Below, in pieces: positions 1-6,313 of a stretch of DNA of 64,000 nt. The first letter of the stretch is position 1. The number at the start of each line of letters is the position of its first letter. A program made the translations under genes and the position numbers. Origin of the DNA: Bernardetiaceae bacterium (GTDB lineage Bacteria > Bacteroidota > Bacteroidia > Cytophagales > Thermoflexibacteraceae); NCBI GenBank assembly GCA_025057115.1, contig JANWWZ010000010.1, forward strand, positions 29,531 to 93,530. The letters run 5' to 3'. Under the pieces are notes generated by a model. That model was not told the origin of the DNA, did no database searches, and saw only the letters and a program-made list of their open reading frames with translations.

Positions 1-918
1 TAAAAAAATGGCGAAGTAGCTTATTGGTTCTTTTTCTAAAAGCTCCCGCAATGGTTCTTCAAAGATTAATGTAAAAAAGAGCAAAGCTATTAGCATCATG
101 GCTAAGGATTCTAGCAGCCAGTTGGCTTTTTCGCTGTATTTTGGTTTCATTTTTTGAAATGCGAACAAGAAAAGAAGCGGATAGCTGCTTAGGAAAATAG
201 TCATGTGCCACGTTTGACCCCAGGTAGTGTTTTGCAAGTGGCGCATTTCCCATGCATGTACTCCTAAAAGCAGGAGAAATCCCGCCAAAAGGCAACCTGT
301 CAGCGTCCAAACATTGGGAGTGCGGTATTCTATGTAGAACAACACCCCTATAATAGGAAAAGCCCACCAAGAAAATTGCTGGTGTGTTAATTCAACAATC
401 ATCCACACTGAGGTTAGAAGGGTAAGGATTAAGTGCATTAGTTTGTTTTCGAACCGCCAAATGAAAGGGAGCGCTCCTATGATCCACCACAGGAGCCCAT
501 CTGGGTAATAAGCAGAAATGTGAAAAATTTGTGCTTGTACCCAAATATTCATTCCCAGCAAAAGCGTAGCAAAGAACATGGCAAGTTCTGCAAGGCGCAC
601 ATGACGGCGTAGGTTGGCATACAATGCCACTGCGTAACTTGCCAGTAAAGGCAAAAGTGCAATGATAGCTTTCCATACAGTCGAGAAATCTTTCCAGTGA
701 TGGGCAATCAACATTAGCATTCCCGTAGCTATGACGAGCAAACCAACACCGCGCAATAGCCACCCCGATTGCATGTACCATGGAGCGGGGGTATCTAACT
801 CATAGCGCTGAATAAGTTGTTCAGCTTGTTGAGAAGAAATAATGCCTTCTTCTACCCAAGTTTGAATTTCTTCTCTGAAACGCGGCATGCGCTGAAGCCT
901 CTCCCAACGGCGATTCAT
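1..918 (-). CDS. DUF2157-family integral membrane protein (3' end outside window)
   Basis: An open frame reads leftward from the ATG at 916-918 to the window edge without a stop, giving 306 residues. The N-terminus begins MNRRWERLQRMPRF and continues with a soluble stretch containing EEGIISSQQAEQLIQRYE, which resembles the short N-terminal segment of DUF2157 proteins. It is followed by at least eight hydrophobic segments, the first being GWLLRGVGLLVIATGMLMLI. This arrangement (about 45 soluble residues, then many helices) is typical of DUF2157 proteins, whose function is unknown. The shorter open frames that overlap it on the same strand are out of frame. The C-terminus lies beyond position 1. 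The family call is from recognised pattern only; the membrane topology is clear. Confidence 0.72.
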   Translation of the reverse strand, partial: MNRRWERLQRMPRFREEIQTWVEEGIISSQQAEQLIQRYELDTPAPWYMQSGWLLRGVGLLVIATGMLMLIAHHWKDFSTVWKAIIALLPLLASYAVALYANLRRHVRLAELAMFFATLLLGMNIWVQAQIFHISAYYPDGLLWWIIGALPFIWRFENKLMHLILTLLTSVWMIVELTHQQFSWWAFPIIGVLFYIEYRTPNVWTLTGCLLAGFLLLLGVHAWEMRHLQNTTWGQTWHMTIFLSSYPLLFLFAFQKMKPKYSEKANWLLESLAMMLIALLFFTLIFEEPLRELLEKEPISYFAIFL

Positions 919-1141
919 GTTCTCGACTATTTCTACATGAAGGTATGAAATTCAACCCATTTGTCAGAAGAAAAAATGAAGCGGCAGATGAGTAAAACGG
1001 ACTCCAGAGGCTTTTTCAGGTGCGGTTTGGAGTTACATGGAGCTGGCAAATGGTTTATTTTTTTCTTAACGCACCCATTTTTATGCTCGTACATGGTTTT
1101 CACTTGTTGGCGGATTAATTTTAGGAAAAACTCCAAGCAAC

Positions 1142-2080
1142 ATGAAAACTATCGCATGGCTAGGTTTGATTACTGTAGGTTTTACCTTGCTGAATGTGGA
1201 GGTAGCGGCGCAAAAAAATAAATCAGCTGTCGCCTCGATTCGGTTAGATCCTTCCAAACCCGAAGATGCTGTTAAAATTATGCGCAAATTGCAAAGCAGT
1301 CTTAAGGATGATGAAGATGTTATTTACTGGTGGGAAGGTAATGTATACAGCCGCGTGCCAGGAGAAAAAGACCGATTGCTATTCACCTATCAAGCAATGA
1401 ACATACGCCGCAGTGCTACCCTCAACGACCCTGAAAAGGGATACGGCTATCGCATGGTTTCGCGGGAATTGCTCTTTTACCTAGACCCCCAAACCAAAGA
1501 GATCCTTCGCACTTGGAAAAATCCGTGGACAGGAAAAGAAGTAGAAGTAATTCACGTTGCTAACGACCCTGTTAATTCCCGACCTATCTTTGCTTACTCT
1601 AACAGTCCTACTCCTTATAAATTGCCCGGTACTTTTAAGGACGATATGTATTTGACTACTTTTGAAGTGCCTCTATTTTATACCAATCCTCTTGCTGGGG
1701 ACTATCAAGAATATGTAGGAGGCACTTACCAAGCAATCGAAATTTTTAACTTTGCCTGCCCCGCAGACGACTTGCTGGATGGTAGCAAAAATACAGCAGA
1801 AAAAGCCGTTGTAGCATGGAACCGCGTTTCCAAGTGGTTGCCTTGGATGGAAATGGGCGACCGCGTAGGTCAATTAATTTTCAGCGGATTGGGCAAAAAA
1901 CTTAAAAAATGGGACGATTTGCCCGAGATTATCAAAAACGAAATTAAAGCCAATTATCCCCACTACGTAACAGCACCCCCTACCAATGACGACCGACCTA
2001 ATGAAACCAGTTGGACGGTCTTTAAAAAATACATCGATGCTAAACGGCAAAAGAAATCAACTCATGGACCCAACGAATAA
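1142..2080 (+). CDS. Secreted DUF1838-family protein
   Basis: A 312-residue protein. The first 23 residues (MKTIAWLGLITVGFTLLNVEVAA, a charged start, a hydrophobic core, then AAQ) look like a signal peptide, so export to the periplasm or surface is likely. The mature part has the features I associate with DUF1838: a YWWEGNVYSRVPG segment near residue 65, a GYGYRMVSRELLFYLDP segment near 110, and W-rich stretches such as TWKNPWTGKEVEV. No catalytic motif is recognisable and the family function is not established. The 3' end overlaps the start of the next gene by 17 bases in another frame, so the two are probably cotranscribed. The ATG at 1142 is preferred because it gives a complete signal peptide. 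Confidence 0.65.
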   Translation: MKTIAWLGLITVGFTLLNVEVAAQKNKSAVASIRLDPSKPEDAVKIMRKLQSSLKDDEDVIYWWEGNVYSRVPGEKDRLLFTYQAMNIRRSATLNDPEKGYGYRMVSRELLFYLDPQTKEILRTWKNPWTGKEVEVIHVANDPVNSRPIFAYSNSPTPYKLPGTFKDDMYLTTFEVPLFYTNPLAGDYQEYVGGTYQAIEIFNFACPADDLLDGSKNTAEKAVVAWNRVSKWLPWMEMGDRVGQLIFSGLGKKLKKWDDLPEIIKNEIKANYPHYVTAPPTNDDRPNETSWTVFKKYIDAKRQKKSTHGPNE

Positions 2081-2630
2081 CCCATGGCAAACTCTCTCTT
2101 CTAGGGTAGTGTACGAAAACCGATGGATTTCCGTGCGGGAGGACCAGGTAATTAACCCCGCTGGAAATCCAGGAATTTACGGTGTGGTAAGTTTTAAAAA
2201 TATAGCTATCGGCATCATTCCCATTGATGAAGAAGGTTACACTTGGTTGGTAGGGCAATACCGCTATGCCTTGCACGAGTATTCTTGGGAAATTCCCATG
2301 GGAGGCGGACCTAAGGGACAGGATATTCTTCTCTCAGCCCAACGCGAATTAAAAGAAGAAACTGGATTTACTGCCCGCCGATGGACCTGTTTGATGAAAC
2401 TACATACTTCTAACTCAGTTACCGATGAGGTGGGTTATGTATTCTTGGCAGAAGAGCTACAAGCTGGTGAAACTGCCTTTGAAGAAACCGAACAACTTTC
2501 CCTTTGGCGGCTTCCTTTTGAACAAGCCGTGCAAATGGTCATGGACGGACAAATTACTGACGCCATTAGCGTAGCAGGTTTGTTAAAAGCTGCTGCCCTC
2601 CGAGCTACCAATCGCAACCATGCAAGTTAG
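2064..2630 (+). CDS. Nudix hydrolase, probable ADP-sugar pyrophosphatase
   Basis: A 188-residue protein starting at ATG 2064 (MDPTNNPWQTLSSR). An in-frame ATG lies further upstream at 1986, but it is deep inside the preceding gene and the added residues are not Nudix-like. The layout matches ADP-ribose or ADP-sugar pyrophosphatases: a beta-rich N-terminus (VVYENRWISVREDQVINP), the WLVGQYRYALHEYSWEIP segment, then a Nudix box ending RELKEETGF. The first glutamate expected in the box (eight residues before the Arg) is Gln here, followed by Asp, a small departure from consensus. These enzymes cleave ADP-ribose-type substrates to AMP and a sugar phosphate, with metal held by the box glutamates. 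It overlaps the upstream DUF1838 gene by 17 bases and converges with the lipoprotein gene over 26 bases. Confidence 0.85.
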   Translation: MDPTNNPWQTLSSRVVYENRWISVREDQVINPAGNPGIYGVVSFKNIAIGIIPIDEEGYTWLVGQYRYALHEYSWEIPMGGGPKGQDILLSAQRELKEETGFTARRWTCLMKLHTSNSVTDEVGYVFLAEELQAGETAFEETEQLSLWRLPFEQAVQMVMDGQITDAISVAGLLKAAALRATNRNHAS

Positions 2631-3516
2631 AGCCATGAAGCCACATCTTGCGCTTTTTCCAGTCAAGGGTAATGTTTTGCCGTTGGAGCAATGCCAACCC
2701 TAGTAAGCCATACTTGCTTTGCGAAAGTCCTACAGGAAGGCGGTCATACCGAATGGAACCTTCGATGCATATGGAATCGGTGAGGCGACCCCGTAGGGCT
2801 TTGGCTTGGTGAAGTCCTTTTTGCCAATGCAAGCCTTGCAAAGGATATTCGTACATAAAAGAAGTGTAGTTGCCGCTAAATTCTTCATCCAATAGGACGC
2901 CTCCTGCAAATCCTGTACTAATATAACCCACCAGCTGATAAGGAAAGCGATTAAACTTCACTTGGCACTTAGGTACGCGGTGAATAGTGCGATTAAAGGA
3001 AATAGCTACCGAACTGGGCTGCTTCTCAAACTGATCCGTAGAAGGAGCGATAATCACTATGCGACGTTTCCAGTCAAAATGCCATGTGCTGTGTTGCATT
3101 AAGTTTGCTCCTAAAATGCCCTGAACTCCTATGGAATCCATCATGCGGTTTGCTGAAGCAGAAGGCAAACCAGCGGTCAAGTCAGTGATAACGCGCTTGC
3201 CTACTATAAGGGGAGCTTGTACCTGACCAAAAGAGTTAGCCAGGGTATCTCCTTCAGCGTTCATTAGCGGCAGGTGAACCTGAGGCTTTACTGCTGGTGA
3301 TAAACAAGGGAGTCCAGTATCTATTAGCCATTTTTGCCGCTGCTTTCCATGTTGAAGGGTTACGATGGGCAGAATGGAATCCACCAAATAGAGCGTATCA
3401 CAAAGGTGATTATTTTCAACTTTGCCTTTGCGCATTAGTTGATAAAGTTGCTCATGGTCGGTAGAGCAACCAAATAGAAAAAATAAAGCGGCGAGAAATC
3501 CTTTAGGCGCTCCCAT
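2605..3516 (-). CDS. Retropepsin-like aspartic protease lipoprotein
   Basis: A 303-residue protein with a lipoprotein signal (hydrophobic residues 7-16, then LFGC with Cys17), so it is probably anchored in a membrane facing the periplasm or surface. Residues 64-68 read LIDTG, the active-site motif of pepsin/retropepsin-type aspartic proteases, and GILGANLM near residue 134 resembles the second conserved ILG element. A second lobe carries YISTGFAGGVLL near residue 200, at the place where a two-lobed aspartic protease would have another DTG; the Asp is Ser here. Its start codon shares one base with the stop of cas6 (TAATG), which implies translational coupling. The 3' end overlaps the convergent Nudix gene. 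Catalytic activity is uncertain because only one Asp motif is intact; a dimeric enzyme remains possible. Confidence 0.65.
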   Translation of the reverse strand: MGAPKGFLAALFFLFGCSTDHEQLYQLMRKGKVENNHLCDTLYLVDSILPIVTLQHGKQRQKWLIDTGLPCLSPAVKPQVHLPLMNAEGDTLANSFGQVQAPLIVGKRVITDLTAGLPSASANRMMDSIGVQGILGANLMQHSTWHFDWKRRIVIIAPSTDQFEKQPSSVAISFNRTIHRVPKCQVKFNRFPYQLVGYISTGFAGGVLLDEEFSGNYTSFMYEYPLQGLHWQKGLHQAKALRGRLTDSICIEGSIRYDRLPVGLSQSKYGLLGLALLQRQNITLDWKKRKMWLHGSNLHGCDW

Positions 3517-4349
3517 TACCGATAAGAAGGCACTACTTTAGGAGGTAGTGTTTGTTGGAGCTCGTAAGGCATGCTGCGCAGAGTAGGGTCGCTGTTAGCA
3601 ATGTCTACCATGCCGTAGCCTGCTGTAGTAGCCTCGCCCAGTCCGCAGAAAAATACAAACCGTTGCACTTCAGGATGCGCATACAAGACAAAAGGCATTG
3701 TATAACCCCTTACTTCTATCTTGCCATCCTGAGAAGACAAAGAATAGATTCGCGCAAATTTTTTAGACTCCTTGGAAAGTTTAGAAAGATAGTATTGGTC
3801 AGGCACTATTTGAAAGCGGTAAAAACTTGCTATTTCTTCGGGAGAAAAAAGTCCTGAGCGTTCTAGGCGGTTCATGGTAGATTCGTAGAGCAGGTCAGAA
3901 AATTGGTCTGTATCGGGCATTATGAAATCTTTGGGGTTGAACTGCTTACTGGACTGGAGGGTACAAATCAAAGGCGATAAGCAGACGTATTTCATTTGTT
4001 CGCTGAACTCGGGGGATTCTTCTCGCTCTACAAACTCGGGAGAGAGAATCAGTCCACCTAATTCGACAAACTGATTGCGGAATAACTGTTGCAAAAAGTA
4101 GTCTGTAAAATGTTGCTCCAGACAAGTAAACACTAATGTTACGCGGTTAGAGAAATACTGCAAGCCATGGCGAGTTACCTTGGTTTGCCCTTTAATACCT
4201 GAAAAGTTATAAAACTGACATTTTTGACCTCCTTTATCAGCAATGTCTGAGGTTAGGTCGCTCACCATCGATGCCAGCAGATGTTGGTGGTGAAACGGGA
4301 GGATTCCGCCTTTATTCCGTAGTTTAAAAATAATTCTTACTCTCAACAC
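3516..4349 (-). CDS. cas6: CRISPR-associated endoribonuclease Cas6 (orphan)
   Basis: A 277-residue protein with the two-ferredoxin layout of Cas6, the enzyme that cuts CRISPR precursor RNA within its repeats. The N-terminus MLRVRIIFKLRNKG leads into PFHHQHLL (residues 18-25), with histidines placed where Cas6 catalytic histidines often lie. A central FSGIKGQTK segment, MKYVCLSPL near 119 and the C-terminal glycine-rich loop GLGEATTAGYG (236-246) complete the family pattern. No other cas gene and no CRISPR array are visible in the 64 kb, so it is an orphan here; arrays elsewhere in the genome may use it. It overlaps the following lipoprotein gene by one base. A hairpin-forming sequence lies 35-61 bases upstream of its start. 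Confidence 0.85.
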   Translation of the reverse strand: MLRVRIIFKLRNKGGILPFHHQHLLASMVSDLTSDIADKGGQKCQFYNFSGIKGQTKVTRHGLQYFSNRVTLVFTCLEQHFTDYFLQQLFRNQFVELGGLILSPEFVEREESPEFSEQMKYVCLSPLICTLQSSKQFNPKDFIMPDTDQFSDLLYESTMNRLERSGLFSPEEIASFYRFQIVPDQYYLSKLSKESKKFARIYSLSSQDGKIEVRGYTMPFVLYAHPEVQRFVFFCGLGEATTAGYGMVDIANSDPTLRSMPYELQQTLPPKVVPSYR

Positions 4350-4383
4350 GATTCACCCTATTTAAATGTTTTCTCAAAAAGTA

Positions 4384-4410
4384 GCTCGCTTTTAAAACTG
4401 ACCAGCGAGC
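4384..4410 (-). promoter_or_regulatory. Hairpin upstream of cas6
   Basis: Perfect 7-bp inverted repeat gctcgct (4384-4390) and agcgagc (4404-4410) with a 13-base loop. It lies in the presumed leader of the cas6 transcript. It may simply be structured RNA, a terminator fragment, or a site bound by the Cas6 product; nothing in the sequence decides between these. Confidence 0.35.
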
Positions 4411-4422
4411 AAATTGTTTGCT

Positions 4423-4450
4423 AAAATAGCCTTCTAAAATGAGCTATTTT
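4423..4450 (-). terminator. AT-rich hairpin downstream of yidD
   Basis: Inverted repeat aaaatagc (4423-4430) and gctatttt (4443-4450) with a 12-base loop, 72-99 bases downstream of the yidD stop on the same strand. The 3' arm ends in TTTT in the yidD direction, so it could end that transcript before cas6. The stem is AT-rich and the call is weak. Confidence 0.3.
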
Positions 4451-4521
4451 TCTAATTTTAAGCTAGTTTAACTTACAAAAGCCTTTTTAATTGAAGGCAA
4501 AAGGCAAAATATCAGAAATTT

Positions 4522-4734
4522 TTAAGGTACTGGGTCGTAGCCGCTGCCTCCCCAAGGATGACACCGACTCAGCCGCTTCAGTCCTAACCAACTGCCTTTG
4601 AGAAGACCGTACTTGGTAACTGCTTGTATCATGTAAGTGGAGCAGGTAGGCACAAAGCGGCACGAAGAAGGATAGAGCGGGCTGATAGCTGCTTGGTAAA
4701 CCTTCAGTAAACAGACAAAGGCACGTTTTATCAT
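4522..4734 (-). CDS. yidD: Membrane protein insertion efficiency factor YidD
   Basis: A 70-residue protein matching YidD over its whole length: an amphipathic N-terminus ([20 protein letters not shown]), the cysteine motif [35 protein letters not shown] and a GYDPVP ending. YidD is a small peripheral inner-membrane protein that assists YidC-dependent insertion. In many bacteria it sits directly after rnpA; here it is alone, about 40 kb from the rpmH-rnpA pair, and divergent from sucD. A TAAGTTTG element (complement of 4793-4800) upstream of it may serve as its -7 promoter box. Confidence 0.95.
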   Translation of the reverse strand: MIKRAFVCLLKVYQAAISPLYPSSCRFVPTCSTYMIQAVTKYGLLKGSWLGLKRLSRCHPWGGSGYDPVP

Positions 4735-4781
4735 GGTTTTATCTTAATGCGAAAAGGTACAGGAATGCAAATAGAAAACTC

Positions 4782-4789
4782 TATTTTTG
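4782..4789 (+). promoter_or_regulatory. Putative -7 promoter element of sucD
   Basis: TATTTTTG matches the Bacteroidota TAnnTTTG consensus and ends 18 bases before the sucD start. No clear TTG element is seen at the usual upstream spacing, so this is half a promoter at best. Confidence 0.4.
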
Positions 4790-4807
4790 CCACAAACTTA
4801 GTCGATA

Positions 4808-5698
4808 ATGAGCGTATTGGTTAATCAGTTTTCCCGTATCATTGTTCAGGGTTTTACTGGCTCGGAGGGCACCTTTCACGCCTGTCAAATGATTGAATAC
4901 GGCAAAGAGCACAACGGTGCACAAGTAGTAGGAGGAGTTCGTCCAGGAAAAGGAGGGACGCTGCATATAGGTTTACCTGTGTTCGATACAGTTAAAGAAG
5001 CCATTGCCGCTACAGGAGCTAATGTATCTATCATTTTCGTACCTCCTGCCAATGCTGCTAATGCGATTTTGGAAGCCGCCGATGCGGGCATTGAACTGGT
5101 AGTATGCATCACAGAGGGAATCCCAGTAAAAGACATGATGAAGGTGAAACACATCCTGCAAGGTAGCAAAACGCGCTTGATAGGTCCTAACTGTCCAGGA
5201 GTGATTAGTGCAGGTCAAGCCAAAGTAGGCATCATGCCGGGGTTTGTTTTTCAACCTGGGCGAGTCGGTATTGTTTCTAAATCGGGAACCCTTACTTACG
5301 AGGCTGCCGACCAAATTGTAAAAGCAGGGTTGGGCATTTCTACTGCCATTGGCATCGGCGGCGACCCTATCATTGGCACCACTACCAAAGAAGCCGTGGA
5401 ATTGCTCATGAACGACCCTGAAACAGATGCCATTGTAATGATAGGCGAAATAGGCGGCCAGTTAGAAGCTGAAGCAGCCCGATGGATTAAAGCCAATGGC
5501 AACGGCAAACCCGTAGTAGGTTTTATTGCTGGGCAGACAGCTCCTAAAGGGCGCCGCATGGGACATGCAGGAGCTATCATAGGGGGAGAAGAAGACACTG
5601 CCGCTGCAAAAATGCGCATCATGCGTGAAAATGGCATTGTAGTAGTGGACTCACCTGCTCTCATCGGCGAAACAGTAGCCCAAGTGCTGAAAAAATAG
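4808..5698 (+). CDS. sucD: Succinyl-CoA synthetase (ADP-forming) alpha subunit
   Basis: A 296-residue protein, the usual length for SucD. It shows the CoA-binding Rossmann start ([14 protein letters not shown]), GGVRPGKGG, the IGPNCPGVI segment, [25 protein letters not shown], and the phosphohistidine loop [12 protein letters not shown] with His253. Together with SucC it converts succinyl-CoA to succinate with substrate-level phosphorylation in the TCA cycle. Unusually it is not next to sucC, which lies 20 kb away on the other strand. The start is 19 bases after a TATTTTTG box and divergent from yidD. pyrR follows after 28 bases and may be cotranscribed. Confidence 0.97.
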   Translation: MSVLVNQFSRIIVQGFTGSEGTFHACQMIEYGKEHNGAQVVGGVRPGKGGTLHIGLPVFDTVKEAIAATGANVSIIFVPPANAANAILEAADAGIELVVCITEGIPVKDMMKVKHILQGSKTRLIGPNCPGVISAGQAKVGIMPGFVFQPGRVGIVSKSGTLTYEAADQIVKAGLGISTAIGIGGDPIIGTTTKEAVELLMNDPETDAIVMIGEIGGQLEAEAARWIKANGNGKPVVGFIAGQTAPKGRRMGHAGAIIGGEEDTAAAKMRIMRENGIVVVDSPALIGETVAQVLKK

Positions 5699-5726
5699 TC
5701 TTAAGGAAAAGGTTGGTTAAAAAACA

Positions 5727-6266
5727 ATGGAAAGAATCCGCCTGTTAGACGGAGCCCTCCTAGACCTTACCCTGCAGCGGCTTTGCCACCAACTGGTTGA
5801 AAATCACGAAAATTTTGAGGCTACAGTATTGGTAGGCATGCAACCGCGCGGTCGCTATTTTGCCGACCGGATCAAACGCCGACTCGACCAAATTCTAAAT
5901 CAACCCGTTCCACTTGGGTACCTAGACATTACTTTTTACCGCGACGACTTCCGCCGCCGCAGCAAACCCTTACAGCCAAGCCAAACTTATATGCCTTTTG
6001 ACATAGAAGGCAAAAAAGTTGTCTTAATGGATGATGTGCTTTTTACAGGTAGAACCATCCGCGCCGCCTTGAGTGCGCTAGGTGAATATGGCCGGCCTGC
6101 CTGTGTAGAACTGATGATATTAATAGACCGCCTCTATAGCAGGCAGTTACCTATCCAGCCTCACTACGTAGGGCGAGCAGTGAATAGTATTCTCTCTCAA
6201 CGCGTTGTAGTGGAGTGGGTAGAACAAGGTCACTCAGAGGATGTTATCTGGCTGGTTACCAACTAG
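5727..6266 (+). CDS. pyrR: PyrR-family uracil phosphoribosyltransferase/regulator
   Basis: A 179-residue phosphoribosyltransferase. The PRPP-binding loop reads VVLMDDVLFTGRTIRAAL (near residue 94), a typical PyrR sequence. Other PyrR landmarks are LVGMQPRGRYFADRI, LDITFYRDDF and LIDRLYSRQLPIQPHYVGR. PyrR makes UMP from uracil and PRPP, and in Gram-positives also binds pyr leader RNA to control attenuation. There is no pyr operon or recognisable attenuator nearby, so only the enzymatic role can be supported here. It follows sucD by 28 bases and is convergent with the rhamnosidase gene. Confidence 0.9.
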   Translation: MERIRLLDGALLDLTLQRLCHQLVENHENFEATVLVGMQPRGRYFADRIKRRLDQILNQPVPLGYLDITFYRDDFRRRSKPLQPSQTYMPFDIEGKKVVLMDDVLFTGRTIRAALSALGEYGRPACVELMILIDRLYSRQLPIQPHYVGRAVNSILSQRVVVEWVEQGHSEDVIWLVTN

Positions 6267-6313
6267 GGGAGTCACTCACCCAGTAAAGGCAAAAATATTC
6301 CCACCTCAAGAAA

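Noticed and set aside
59..781. Two separate short proteins on the minus strand (59-370 and 392-781)
   Set aside because: Both are out of frame with the single open DUF2157 frame that runs from 918 to the window edge and contains coherent membrane segments; they are shadows.
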